Below, in pieces: positions 34,737-43,908 of a stretch of DNA of 64,000 nt (positions within the stretch are counted from its first letter, which is position 1; every line of letters starts with the position of its first letter). The notes under the pieces are model-generated. The model did not search any database and was not told the origin of the DNA. It saw nothing but the letters and a program-made list of their open reading frames with translations. This DNA comes from Nisaea denitrificans DSM 18348 (GTDB taxonomy: Bacteria > Pseudomonadota > Alphaproteobacteria > Thalassobaculales > Thalassobaculaceae). The stretch lies in assembly GCF_000426505.1 (NCBI RefSeq), contig NZ_AUFM01000011.1, forward strand, positions 124,001-188,000. Direction: 5' to 3'. Made by a program: the position numbers and the translations under genes.

Positions 34737-35654
34737 TCAGGTGCCGAAGCGGGCTCCGACTTCGAGGCCCTGTTCGGCGATGAAATCTTTGGCGGAGATC
34801 TTCTTGCCGCCGTCATAGCGCACACGCTGGACAAGAATGCCGCCGCGTCCTGCATTGATGACGAATCCTTCGTCTGTAATTGCGCAGATCCGGCCGGTCC
34901 GTCCGGAGCCGTCGGCTTTCTGGCTGTCGAAGATCTGCAGCTCCTTGCCGTTCAGCGTCGTCCAGGCACCGGGCTGTGGGTTGCAGCCGCGAATCTGGTT
35001 ATAGACTTCGCCCTGGCTGCGGTTCCAGTTGATCTCGCCATCCGCCTTGCGGCACCAGCCTTCATAGGTGGCTTTGGACTCGTCCTGCGGCGTATGCGGC
35101 GGGTTGCCGGCACGGATCAGGTCGATGGATTCGAGCACCGCTTCGATGCCGAGCGGGAAGACCTTGTCGAAATAGACCGAGCCGAGCGTGTCGTCCGGGG
35201 TGATCTCGACTTCCTTCTGGACGCAGATATCGCCTTCGTCGAGGCCGTCATCCGGATAGAAGATGGTGAGGCCGGTCTTGTCCGCGCCCCAGATGATCGG
35301 CCAGTTGATGGAGGAGGGGCCGCGATGCAGCGGCAGCAGGGATGGGTGGAAGCAGAGCGAGCCATGCTTCGGCACGTTTCGGGCTTCTTCCGGTATGAAG
35401 ATGATGACATAGGCCATCATCATCAGATCGGCGTTCCAGCTCTTCAGTTCCTCGATCACTTCGGGCAGGGAATAATCGGCAGGCTGGCACACGGTCAGGC
35501 CGTGCTCAAGGGCGGCTTCCTTGACCGGGTCGACCGGGCGGCCTTCCTTGTCTGGCGCCGTGTAGACGGCAACGATCTCGTCTTCGCCCTTTTCCAGAAT
35601 GGCTTCCAGCGCGGCCTTACCGAAGGCCTGCTGTCCGTTCAGGATAATGCGCAT
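34737..35654 (-). CDS. Formyltransferase-fold protein resembling the hydrolase domain of 10-formyl-THF dehydrogenase
   Basis: A 305-residue protein with the N-terminal formyl-THF-binding fold and a C-terminal barrel-like domain of Fmt-type proteins. Motifs HPSLLPLHRGPSSINW (from residue 103), DDGLDEGD (135-142), ATYEGW, EINWNRS and IRGCNPQPGAWT resemble the hydrolase domain of 10-formyltetrahydrofolate dehydrogenase (ALDH1L) more than methionyl-tRNA formyltransferase. H103 and D139 align with the FDH catalytic residues H106 and D142. The Asn conserved two positions before that His in Fmt is replaced here by Cys101. It likely hydrolyses or transfers the formyl group of 10-formyl-THF, next to fhs, which makes that compound. 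Confidence 0.87.
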   Translation of the reverse strand: MRIILNGQQAFGKAALEAILEKGEDEIVAVYTAPDKEGRPVDPVKEAALEHGLTVCQPADYSLPEVIEELKSWNADLMMMAYVIIFIPEEARNVPKHGSLCFHPSLLPLHRGPSSINWPIIWGADKTGLTIFYPDDGLDEGDICVQKEVEITPDDTLGSVYFDKVFPLGIEAVLESIDLIRAGNPPHTPQDESKATYEGWCRKADGEINWNRSQGEVYNQIRGCNPQPGAWTTLNGKELQIFDSQKADGSGRTGRICAITDEGFVINAGRGGILVQRVRYDGGKKISAKDFIAEQGLEVGARFGT

Positions 35655-35706
35655 TGTGCTCCCTCCCCACCGCCCGGCGCGCCCCGGGCGGACATGCTGA
35701 TTGAAA

Positions 35707-35740
35707 GGCGCGGGAGCGGAATGCCCCCGCGCCGCATCTG
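35707..35740 (-). terminator. Hairpin between fhs and formyltransferase-like gene
   Basis: GGCGCGGG (35707-35714) and CCCGCGCC (35726-35733) pair around an 11-nt loop. On the minus strand TTTCAA follows, so it may be a partial terminator or attenuator between fhs and the formyltransferase-like gene. Confidence 0.5.
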
Positions 35741-35741
35741 A

Positions 35742-37415
35742 TTAGAACAGGCCTTCGATCTGGTCCTGATCGTTCAGTGTGATCTTCTCGGCGGCCGGGA
35801 CTCGCGGCAGACCCGGCATGGTCATGATATCGCCGCAGACCGCAACAATGAACTCCGCACCGTTGGAAAGACGGACTTCCCGGATCGGAAGCGTATGGCC
35901 GCTGGGGGCGCCCTTCGCGTTCGGGTCGATCGAGAAGCTGTACTGCGTCTTGGCGATGCAGACCGGGAACTTGTCGGCGCCGAGCGCTTCGAAATCCTTG
36001 ATCTGGTTCAGCACCTTCTGATCCGCAACCACACCGTCCGCATCGTAGATGTTCTTGGCGATGGCTTCGATCTTCTGCAGCAGGCCGAGATTTTCATCAT
36101 AGAGCGGCTTGAAGTTGGCGCTGCCGCCTTCGACCAGTTCAACCACCTTCTTGGCCAGATCCTCGGTGCCGGCGCTGCCGTCGGACCAGTGGGTGCAGAT
36201 GATGGCGTCGACGCCGACGGAGGCCAGCTCGTCACGGACGGCGTTGATTTCCGCATCCGTGTCGGTGATGAAGCGGTTCAGTGCGACCACGACCGGCACA
36301 CCGAACTTCTTCGTGTTCACCACATGGCGCTTGATGTTCGAGGTGCCCTCGACCACGGCGGCGATATTCTCCGTTCCGAGATCTTCCTTGGAGACCCCGC
36401 CATGCATTTTCAGCGCCCGGACAGTGCCGACGACGACTGCCGCTGACGGCTTCAGGCCTGCCTTGCGGCATTTGATGTCGAAGAACTTCTCGGCGCCGAG
36501 ATCGGCACCGAAACCGGCTTCGGTCACCACATAGTCGCCCAGCTTCAGGGCGGTTTTGGTTGCCATCACCGAGTTGCAGCCGTGTGCGATGTTCGCGAAC
36601 GGGCCGCCATGGATAAAGGCCGGGTTGTTTTCCAGCGTCTGTACCAGGTTCGGGGCCAGGGCATCGCGCAGCAGCACGGTCATGGCGCCGTTGGCATCGA
36701 CGTCGCGGGCGAAGACCGGCTTCCGGTCGCGGGTATAGGCAACGATGATGTTGCCGAGGCGGCGCTTCATGTCCTCAAGATCAGTCGACAGGCAGAAGAT
36801 CGCCATCACTTCGGAGGCGACGACGATGTCGAAGCCGTCCTCGCGCGGGAAGCCGTTGGCAACACCGCCGAGAGAATTGGTGATCTGCCGGAGCGCCCGG
36901 TCGTTCATGTCCATGCAGCGCTTCCAGGTCACCCGGCGCTGGTCGATCTGGAGCTTGTTACCCCAGTAGATGTGATTGTCGATCATTGCGGCGAGCAGAT
37001 TGTTCGCAGCGGCAATGGCGTGGAAATCACCGGTGAAGTGCAGGTTGATGTCTTCCATCGGCACGACCTGGGCGTATCCGCCGCCGGCGGCCCCGCCCTT
37101 CATGCCGAAGCACGGGCCGAGGCTCGGCTCGCGCAGGCAGATGATGGCTTTCTTGCCTATCCGGTTCAGCGCGTCACCGAGGCCGACAGACGTTGTGGTC
37201 TTGCCTTCGCCGGCTGCGGTCGGGTTGATGCCTGTGACCAGCACCAGCTTGCCATCGGGGCGGCTCTGAAGAGACTTGATGTAGTCGAGGTCGATCTTGG
37301 CCTTTGTATGGCCGAAAGGCTGAAGCGACTCGGACGGGATTCCCAAATTATCGCCGATCTCCATGATCGGTTTCATTTTCGCTTCGCGGGCGATTTCAAT
37401 ATCGGACATGACCAT
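35742..37415 (-). CDS. fhs: Formate-tetrahydrofolate ligase
   Basis: A 557-residue ATP-dependent ligase that makes 10-formyltetrahydrofolate from formate and THF. The P-loop-like [23 protein letters not shown] and [40 protein letters not shown] are unmistakable. I start it at ATG 37415 ([14 protein letters not shown]) with GGGGAGG upstream. The longer frame to 37502 would overlap a palindromic operator candidate and carries an unrelated basic N-terminus. It probably assimilates formate or recycles C1 units, with the formyltransferase-like gene 87 bp downstream. Confidence 0.96.
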   Translation of the reverse strand: MVMSDIEIAREAKMKPIMEIGDNLGIPSESLQPFGHTKAKIDLDYIKSLQSRPDGKLVLVTGINPTAAGEGKTTTSVGLGDALNRIGKKAIICLREPSLGPCFGMKGGAAGGGYAQVVPMEDINLHFTGDFHAIAAANNLLAAMIDNHIYWGNKLQIDQRRVTWKRCMDMNDRALRQITNSLGGVANGFPREDGFDIVVASEVMAIFCLSTDLEDMKRRLGNIIVAYTRDRKPVFARDVDANGAMTVLLRDALAPNLVQTLENNPAFIHGGPFANIAHGCNSVMATKTALKLGDYVVTEAGFGADLGAEKFFDIKCRKAGLKPSAAVVVGTVRALKMHGGVSKEDLGTENIAAVVEGTSNIKRHVVNTKKFGVPVVVALNRFITDTDAEINAVRDELASVGVDAIICTHWSDGSAGTEDLAKKVVELVEGGSANFKPLYDENLGLLQKIEAIAKNIYDADGVVADQKVLNQIKDFEALGADKFPVCIAKTQYSFSIDPNAKGAPSGHTLPIREVRLSNGAEFIVAVCGDIMTMPGLPRVPAAEKITLNDQDQIEGLF

Positions 37416-37727
37416 GGTCTTTTGACCTCCCCTGGCGTGGTGCGGCTTCCGAGGCCCCGAAACGGGCCTGTCACCTTTGTTCTTGGTATATTGGTATACC
37501 AAGTACCTGATGGCGTAAACGAAAGTTTTCGGTCCTCGGAAATGGGTTGCAATGTTGCGTTGTCATTTGGTCGTGCCGGGTTTTTCGGCGCTATAAAATT
37601 TCCGACCTGTTCTGAACCGTGATTGTCATCCGGCTCGATAAGAGCATGTACGGTCGCGCGAGGCCGGAGGTTCTTCCAGCAGGCGACAGGGCAACCGGGA
37701 GAGGAAAACTTTAGGGGATATTGAGGG
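37416..37727. other. Intergenic region upstream of fhs (312 bp)
   Basis: The region between the fhs start and the polysaccharide deacetylase stop, both minus strand. It holds the fhs ribosome binding site and the palindrome listed separately. I see no credible small gene, RNA or terminator in the rest. Confidence 0.5.
37482..37503. promoter_or_regulatory. GntR/FadR-type palindrome upstream of fhs
   Basis: CTTGGTATA (37482-37490) and TATACCAAG (37495-37503) are perfect 9-bp inverted arms. Within them lies the 12-bp palindrome TTGGTATACCAA (37491-37502). The core GGTATACC fits the GT-N-AC pattern of FadR-subfamily GntR operators. It lies 67-88 bp upstream of the fhs start, a sensible operator position. 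No GntR gene is adjacent. Confidence 0.55.
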
Positions 37728-38375
37728 TTACACCGCCGCGACGTAGGGATCGAGGGACACCATGTCCTTGCCGAGAGCCATCGGGACGCATTCTTGCGGA
37801 AAGTCGTTGTGAAACTCGGCGCCGGAGGCCTCGGCACGGTCAAGGAACGCGTCCAGATGTTCCATGGCGCCGGTCGGCAGATCATGCAGCACCATTAAGG
37901 TATGATCTTGGGATGCTATCTGCCCAAGCGCGCGTTCGACCCACCCTTCAGGGTCGGCCCAGTCTCTCGGAATCGCATTCCACAGGACGCAGCTATAGGC
38001 CTTGCGGTGGAGAAACTCGACCACCTGCGGATTCAACAGATGCGGACCCAGTTTGCCGCCGCCGCCGAACGGGCGGAACAGTTTCTCGGTCTCGCCGGTT
38101 TTGGCAACTAGCGCGTCGGTGCGCTCCAGCTCGTCAACCGCCGCCAACGGATCTTCCATCTGTCCGAGCGGTGTGGTGTGGGTGAATGTGTGGTTGCCGA
38201 TCCTGTGGCCTTCTTCGCGGGCCCGGATGGCAAGTTCCATCCGTTCCGGGTCCAGCAATTTCTGCCCGACGACGAAGAATGTCGTCTTGAGGCCGCGCCG
38301 GGCGAGGATATCCAGAACCCGGGGCGTGACCTCCGGCTCCGGGCCGTTATCGAAGGTAAGCGTGAGTTTTGACAT
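37728..38375 (-). CDS. Polysaccharide deacetylase (NodB-like) family protein, altered active site
   Basis: A 215-residue NodB-homology protein. The start is ATG 38375 (MSKLTLTF); a longer frame upstream overlaps the DUF2817 gene and is not credible. Motif 1 reads TFDNGP (D9, N10), where the second acidic metal-binding residue of TFDDG is Asn. The NHTFTH element (H62, H66) and a late VLHDLP are present. It may deacetylate or hydrolyse a carbohydrate or other N-acyl substrate, but the Asp-to-Asn change makes metal-dependent activity uncertain. No signal peptide is seen. It is 49 bp downstream of the DUF2817 gene. Confidence 0.87.
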   Translation of the reverse strand: MSKLTLTFDNGPEPEVTPRVLDILARRGLKTTFFVVGQKLLDPERMELAIRAREEGHRIGNHTFTHTTPLGQMEDPLAAVDELERTDALVAKTGETEKLFRPFGGGGKLGPHLLNPQVVEFLHRKAYSCVLWNAIPRDWADPEGWVERALGQIASQDHTLMVLHDLPTGAMEHLDAFLDRAEASGAEFHNDFPQECVPMALGKDMVSLDPYVAAV

Positions 38376-38424
38376 GGGTCCATTCCGGCATCGGGGTCTC
38401 GTATTGTCAACGTCGCCCGCTCGA

Positions 38425-39450
38425 TCAGGCGGAAAGCTCTTCAAGGATGGCGCGGCAACCGGATACGCCTTGCGTATAGACCGCCTCCAGCCATGCCGGG
38501 TCGTCGCAGAAGAGAGCATCCCGAAGCTCCGTTTTTATCCGGCGGCCAAGCGGCGTGTGCAGATCGCCATGGAATTTCAGCCAGGTGTCCGCCCTGTGCA
38601 TTGTGACGATGTGGTCTACCGGGTAGGTGCCGAATTCCAGGATGACCTTGATGGGTTTCAAAGGGCAGGCGACATCGTCCAGCACGTCGCAGGCGACATG
38701 ACGGATCTGGCTGCTTGCTGCGTCCGTCCTCGGCTCTTTGTCTCGGCGTATCGCTTCCAGAGCACCGTATTCCCCAAGCCCCGTATGTAGATCAGCAATT
38801 GCCAGCCGGTCCGCTCCAGCACCGTGTCGGGCGACGACTCCTGCGAGGTTCGCGATCGTCCAGCTCCGCGACGTGCCGCCGAAGAAGAGGCCGTCCGGAT
38901 GGGTATACTGACCGGCCAGAACTTTCCGGCTGAACTTCTCGAAGCCGTTTTCCGCGATGTAAGCCGCGATCCGGGCCTCGGCCTTGTCCCGTTCCGGACC
39001 CGACCAGACTGCCGGGCAGAGCGCGTCATGCAGCGCATCGTAATCCGGGTTTTGCGGCAGGCTGTCGAAGGAAATCAGGTTGTTCCGGTTCGGATCGATA
39101 TTGTTCTCGTCCGTCCGCGTCATTGCGGCGGAGCCGTAGGGATTGACGGCGTGAATAAAGACCGCGGCTGTATCCGCCGGCAGCCACGCCTCAATCTCAT
39201 CCAGCAGACCGAGCTGGATGCCGGACCCGGCCGTTAGTTCCGTGCCGTGCAGGCCGGAGCTGATGAACAGCACCCGGCGCGCGCGGTCCGGCCCGATCCT
39301 GACTGTATCGGTCGCGATCTCGGCCGGAAATCTTGAGCTCAGTGGATGGCGCGCGGTTTCCAGCGCGTAACCCTTGTCCTCGACAGCTCGCAGGAAGCGT
39401 TGCCGGGCCGTGAAGTAGGTGTCGGAAAAGAGGCTGTGGGATGGATGCAT
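38425..39450 (-). CDS. DUF2817, M14 carboxypeptidase-like protein
   Basis: A 341-residue protein of the DUF2817 family, a divergent branch of the M14 zinc carboxypeptidases. The metal-binding HGTE is at residues 68-71, with a further His in ADLHTGLGEYG. NPYGSAAMTRTDENNIDPNRN matches the substrate-binding region of the fold, and LEFGTYP sits where the catalytic Glu is expected. It is cytosolic (no signal peptide). It is upstream of the deacetylase-like gene on the same strand, so they may cooperate in peptidoglycan or peptide turnover; that is inference. Confidence 0.85.
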   Translation of the reverse strand: MHPSHSLFSDTYFTARQRFLRAVEDKGYALETARHPLSSRFPAEIATDTVRIGPDRARRVLFISSGLHGTELTAGSGIQLGLLDEIEAWLPADTAAVFIHAVNPYGSAAMTRTDENNIDPNRNNLISFDSLPQNPDYDALHDALCPAVWSGPERDKAEARIAAYIAENGFEKFSRKVLAGQYTHPDGLFFGGTSRSWTIANLAGVVARHGAGADRLAIADLHTGLGEYGALEAIRRDKEPRTDAASSQIRHVACDVLDDVACPLKPIKVILEFGTYPVDHIVTMHRADTWLKFHGDLHTPLGRRIKTELRDALFCDDPAWLEAVYTQGVSGCRAILEELSA

Positions 39451-39617
39451 GATCTTGGGCCGTGAGGGTGAGGTGCGTCTCGATGATTAGGCCTTGCCCA
39501 TGCCATTGCGCAATGGTCATTGGCCCAAGCGGGCAATCTGAGCTGGTTATTGACAATCTGGAACAAAAAAGGAACATTCGCGCGATGAAATTCATCACTG
39601 CCTAGGGGAGCAGGATT

Positions 39618-40019
39618 GTGGGTGAACAGGTTAGGGCAGGCGGGTGCCTTTGTGGCGCGGTGCGGTTCGAAATTTCGGGGGAGATGAAGCAACCGGTAGC
39701 CTGCCATTGCGCCATGTGCCGCAAGCAGGCCAGCCAAGCCTGGGTTTCCTCGACGCTGAACAAGGACGATCTCAGAATCTCTGAAGACCGCGGTCTTAAA
39801 TGGTACCGCTCCAGCGACAAGGCGCGTCGGGGCTTCTGCTCGGAATGCGGCTCCGCGCTGTTCTTCGTCGATACCGACAGCTCGCGCATCTCGGTATCTC
39901 TTGGCGCGCTCGACGGCCCGTCAGAATTGACTGTTCGAGGTCACATCTATGTCGCGGACAAGGGCGATTATTACGGGATCGCGGACGGCCTGCCGCAGTT
40001 TCCAGCGTCGGATCTCTAG
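39618..40019 (+). CDS. GFA (glutathione-dependent formaldehyde-activating) / CENP-V fold protein
   Basis: A 133-residue zinc-binding protein of the GFA family. The cysteine groups CLCGAVRF (near the N-terminus), CHCAMCRK (about 29-36) and FCSECGSALF (about 74-83) bind two zinc ions. The start is GTG 39618, with GGGGAGCAGG upstream. Family members have been linked to glutathione-formaldehyde adduct formation, but most have no proven activity. It is monocistronic and divergent from the DUF2817 gene. Confidence 0.88.
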   Translation: MGEQVRAGGCLCGAVRFEISGEMKQPVACHCAMCRKQASQAWVSSTLNKDDLRISEDRGLKWYRSSDKARRGFCSECGSALFFVDTDSSRISVSLGALDGPSELTVRGHIYVADKGDYYGIADGLPQFPASDL

Positions 40020-40043
40020 TTTACCGAATGCGTGACGACCGCT

Positions 40044-40655
40044 TCAGATGGTGCTGCCGGAGAATTGCAGGAATTCTCCTGTCAGGTCCGTTGAATTGTC
40101 TTTCGCGATAATGCCCGTCACTGTGGTTCGCCAGACGGCCAGTAACAGATCCTCCGCACACTTCTTGTCTTGGTGAAGGCCGAGCGGCAGCAGCGCGGCG
40201 AATATTCTCAGAGGAACGTCGTCGATAGAATTGTAGCGGATTTCATGGATTTTTGGCCGCTGTTCGACACCCGCTTCAAGGAACAGCGTCAGAATGTGAT
40301 CCTGATTGGTATTCTGTATCCGCATCGTGTCACTCGCCAGCGACCCGGGTGAGAGGCGGGGTGCTAGTTTGACGATCTCGGAGCCGATAAGGTCATACCG
40401 AAAGTCTGCGCCGTTCCCGAGATAGTGACCGAGACAGAGATGCGGGAGCAGTTCTGCACCAATCGCTACCGGATCGAGGTCCTTGCGTTTTTTGCTGCCT
40501 GGAAGAGCGTTCCAGATTCTGAACAGGCGGTTCATACGCACAAAAATGGCTTGCTTGTCAGTATCGGCGCCCACGGGAGTTCGTTTTACTGGGCTTGGAC
40601 CTGAGAACGCCGCTTTTTGCGTACGTCTATGATGGCTCATCTCCATGTTTACCAT
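40044..40655 (-). CDS. PAS-domain protein (PAS_5-like), short
   Basis: A single PAS-fold protein of about 203 residues. The family-typical LFRIWNALPGSKKRKDLDPV and LLPHLCLGHYLGNGADFRYDLIGSEIVK fit the alphaproteobacterial PAS_5 group. I start it near 40655, where ATG codons appear, because the longer frame overlaps the RND gene; the ribosome binding site is weak, so the start is uncertain. It has no output domain. It lies 115 bp downstream of the RND pump gene and may sense a small ligand. A second PAS_5 protein is encoded at 45990-46649. Confidence 0.75.
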   Translation of the reverse strand: MVNMEMSHHRRTQKAAFSGPSPVKRTPVGADTDKQAIFVRMNRLFRIWNALPGSKKRKDLDPVAIGAELLPHLCLGHYLGNGADFRYDLIGSEIVKLAPRLSPGSLASDTMRIQNTNQDHILTLFLEAGVEQRPKIHEIRYNSIDDVPLRIFAALLPLGLHQDKKCAEDLLLAVWRTTVTGIIAKDNSTDLTGEFLQFSGSTI

Positions 40656-40770
40656 GGCAGCCTGAACGGTTCGGCAAATCAAGGAATAAGGGAATAGCTC
40701 CCGGTGCCGCCGGGTCGAGGCGGGTGACCCGGGCGACGCGCGGCCGCCCGGGAGCAACTCTTTGGCGGAC

Positions 40771-43700
40771 CTATTCTGCCGCTTCGGAAGCCTCTTCGAC
40801 TTTCTTGTTCCGTCCAAGTAGCGTCATCACGAAGACGAAGAAGACCGGTACGAAGAAGACCGCCAGAACGGTTGCCGAGATCATGCCGCCGAGCACGCCG
40901 GTGCCGATGGCATTCTGGCTGGCCGCACTGGCCCCCGTCGCGATGGCGAGCGGGAGCACGCCGAAGGAGAAGGCGAAGGACGTCATAAGGATCGGCCGGA
41001 AACGCAGGCGGGCCGCCTCGACGGTAGCGTTGAACAGGGACTGGCCCTCGGCGCGCAGGTCCTTGGCGAATTCCACGATCAGGATCGCGTTCTTTGCCGA
41101 CAGACCGATGATGGCGATCAACCCGACCAGGAAGTAGACGTCGTTCGGCATGTCCCGCGACATGACGGCGAGGACGGAGCCAATGGCGCCCAGCGGCACC
41201 ACCAGCATGACCGAGATCGGGATCGACCAACTCTCGTAGAGTGCTGCCAACAGCAGGAACACGAAGATGATGCTGAGCGCGATCAGCAACGGCGCTTGGG
41301 CGCCGGATTGGATTTCCTGCAGCGACTGACCTGTCCACTCATAGCCAAACCCCGCGCCGAGACCATTGGCGATCCGCTCCATCTCCGCGATGGCATCGCC
41401 CGACGAATAGCCGGCGGACGCCTGACCGCTGATCCGGATCGTTGGATATCCGTTGTAGCCGACAACCTGGGCCGCGCCCGTGACCCATTCCACGGTTACG
41501 AAATTGGACAATGGAACCATGCCGCCATGGGTGTTGCGGACCGTCATCTTGAGAATGTCGTCAGTGGACATCCGCTGGTTCTGATCTGCCTGAACGGTCA
41601 CCCGCTGCATGCGGCCGACATTCGGGAAGTCGTTGACATAGGTCGATCCGAGCTGGGTCGAGATCGTCTCGTTGATATCGGCAAAGGTCACGCCGAAGGT
41701 GTTGGCCTTTTCCCGGTCGACGACGAGATTGACCTGAACGGCATCGGGCAGACCCGAAATGCGCAAACCCTGCAAAATCGGGCTCTGCCTGCCTTCGGCC
41801 AATAACCGGTTTGTACCTTCGACAAGCGCTTCGTGACCGAGGCCGCCGCGATCCTGCAGCCGAAAATCAAACCCGCTGGAATTACCGAGACCGCGAATTG
41901 GCGGTGGCGACAGCGCGAAGGTCCGACCGTCCTTGATCTGGAACAGCTGGCCGTTTGCCCGTCCGGCGATGGCCGTGGCGGAATTCTCCGGTCCACGTTC
42001 ACTCCAGTCCTTGAGAGGCACGAAGGCGATAGCGGCATTGTCACCCGTTCCGGAGAAGCTGAACCCCGCCACCGTCACGATCTCGGCGATGCCTTCCTTG
42101 CCGATGAAGGTGGACTCGACCTGTTCGATCACCTGCAGTGTGCGATTGGCGCTGGCTTCCGCCGGAGCCTGCATGTCGACCAGAAGATAGCCCTGATCTT
42201 CATTCGGAATGAACGCGGTCGGGAGCTGTATCCAGAGATACCCAAGCCCAGCTAGCAGGGCCAGATAGATGATCATGTACCGTCCGGTCCGATGGATCAT
42301 GCGGCTGACGACGCTGCTGTACCCGCGTGCAGTCTTGTCGAAGCCGCGGTTGAACCAGCCAAAGACGCCACGTTTCGCCATTGAGTGACCGGCCTCGACC
42401 GGTTTCAGGAAGCTGGCGCACAGTGCCGGGGTCAGGGACAGCGCAAGGAAGCCGGAGAACAGGATAGACACAACCATGGTCAGGCTGAACTGCTGGTAGA
42501 TGACGCCGACCGCACCCGGGAAGAAGGCCATCGGGACGAACACCGCCATCAGCACCAGCGTGATGCCAACGATTGCCCCGGTAATCTGCTTCATGGCCTT
42601 GCGGGTTGCTTCGCGCGGGGAAAGGCCTTCCTCGCTCATGATGCGCTCGACGTTCTCAACCACGACGATAGCGTCATCGACCAGGATGCCGATCGCCAGC
42701 ACCATGGCAAACATTGTCAGCACGTTGATCGAGAAGCCGGACACCATCATCACCGCACAGGTGCCAAGAAGAGCCACCGGAACAACCAGTGTGGGGATAA
42801 TCGTGTAGCGGAAGCTCTGCAGGAAGATGAGCATTACGATGAAGACCAGCCCAACCGCTTCAATCAGCGTGTGGAGAACCTTCTCGATGGACACCTCCAC
42901 GAATGGCGCGGTGTTGTAGGGGATCTTGTATTCCATGCCGTCCGGGAAAAAGCGTTCTAGCTCCTTCATCTTGACTTCGATTGCGTTGGCGGTTTCCAAG
43001 GCATTACCGCTCGGAGAGAGCTGCACGCCGAGAGCTGCTGTCGGCTGTCCATTCAACCGCGCTGCCGAAGTATAGGACTCACCGCCGATCTCAATGCGAG
43101 CAACATCGCGCAGCCGGACAGTCGATCCGTCGATCTGGGCCCGGAGCACGATGGCGCCGAATTCCTCGGGGGTCTTGAGTTGCCCTTTCACCAGAACACT
43201 CGCGGCAATCTGCTGGTCTTTTGTCACCGGCTTTGCGCCGATGCGGCCTGCGGCGACCTGGGCATTCTGGGCCTGGATCGCATTGACAACGTCTTCCGTG
43301 GTGAGATTGAGGCCGAGCATCTTGTCCGGGTCGAGCCAGACGCGCATGGATCGTTCGGTGGAGAACAGCCGTGTGTTGCCGACGCCACCGATCCGCCGGA
43401 TCTCGCCGTCAACATTCCGGCTGAGATAGTCACCCAGCCCGATGGCGTCGAGCGTGCCGTCCGTCGATGTGAGCGTGACCACAAGAAGGAAGCCCGTGCC
43501 GGCCCGCTCGATGCGCATGCCCTGGCGGGAGACGGTTTCCGGCAATCGCGCTTCGACCCGGCTGATCCGGTTCTGGACTTCAACCTGTGCGTCGGCGATG
43601 TCCGTCCCGGGCTCGAACGTGACAGTGATGCTGATTTGCCCGGATGAGTCTGATGTCGATTCGAAATAAAGCAGCCCGGGAATGCCGTTCAGCTCGTTCT

Positions 43701-43896
43701 CGATCGGCCGGGTGACGCTTTCATACATGTCTTCCGGCGTCGCGCCCGGGTAAGTGGTGCTGACCGTGATCTGTGGCGGCGCAACATTCGGATACTGCGC
43801 AACGGGCAGAAACGGAATCGCAAGGGCGCCGGCCAGCATAATGAAGATGGCGACGACCCAGGCGAAGATGGGTCGGTCTATGAAGAAACTTGCCAT
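40771..43896 (-). CDS. acrB: RND multidrug efflux transporter, AcrB-type
   Basis: A 1041-residue AcrB-family (HAE-1) pump. The N-terminus MASFFIDRPIFAWVVAIFIM is typical. In helix 4 the proton-relay pair is intact (GILVDDAIVVVENVER), and helix 10 has GLSAKNAILIVEFAKDL with the conserved Lys. Large periplasmic porter and docking domains follow each half. It exports antibiotics, solvents or bile-like compounds with the AcrA-like adaptor encoded 12 bp upstream. TetR regulation is suggested by the upstream gene and operator. No outer-membrane channel gene is seen here. Confidence 0.95.
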   Translation of the reverse strand: MASFFIDRPIFAWVVAIFIMLAGALAIPFLPVAQYPNVAPPQITVSTTYPGATPEDMYESVTRPIENELNGIPGLLYFESTSDSSGQISITVTFEPGTDIADAQVEVQNRISRVEARLPETVSRQGMRIERAGTGFLLVVTLTSTDGTLDAIGLGDYLSRNVDGEIRRIGGVGNTRLFSTERSMRVWLDPDKMLGLNLTTEDVVNAIQAQNAQVAAGRIGAKPVTKDQQIAASVLVKGQLKTPEEFGAIVLRAQIDGSTVRLRDVARIEIGGESYTSAARLNGQPTAALGVQLSPSGNALETANAIEVKMKELERFFPDGMEYKIPYNTAPFVEVSIEKVLHTLIEAVGLVFIVMLIFLQSFRYTIIPTLVVPVALLGTCAVMMVSGFSINVLTMFAMVLAIGILVDDAIVVVENVERIMSEEGLSPREATRKAMKQITGAIVGITLVLMAVFVPMAFFPGAVGVIYQQFSLTMVVSILFSGFLALSLTPALCASFLKPVEAGHSMAKRGVFGWFNRGFDKTARGYSSVVSRMIHRTGRYMIIYLALLAGLGYLWIQLPTAFIPNEDQGYLLVDMQAPAEASANRTLQVIEQVESTFIGKEGIAEIVTVAGFSFSGTGDNAAIAFVPLKDWSERGPENSATAIAGRANGQLFQIKDGRTFALSPPPIRGLGNSSGFDFRLQDRGGLGHEALVEGTNRLLAEGRQSPILQGLRISGLPDAVQVNLVVDREKANTFGVTFADINETISTQLGSTYVNDFPNVGRMQRVTVQADQNQRMSTDDILKMTVRNTHGGMVPLSNFVTVEWVTGAAQVVGYNGYPTIRISGQASAGYSSGDAIAEMERIANGLGAGFGYEWTGQSLQEIQSGAQAPLLIALSIIFVFLLLAALYESWSIPISVMLVVPLGAIGSVLAVMSRDMPNDVYFLVGLIAIIGLSAKNAILIVEFAKDLRAEGQSLFNATVEAARLRFRPILMTSFAFSFGVLPLAIATGASAASQNAIGTGVLGGMISATVLAVFFVPVFFVFVMTLLGRNKKVEEASEAAE

Positions 43897-43908
43897 GTCT
43901 ACTCTGCC

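Noticed and set aside
36582-37622. A 346-codon plus-strand frame over fhs
   Set aside because: It is antisense to formate-tetrahydrofolate ligase and reads as compositional shadow.
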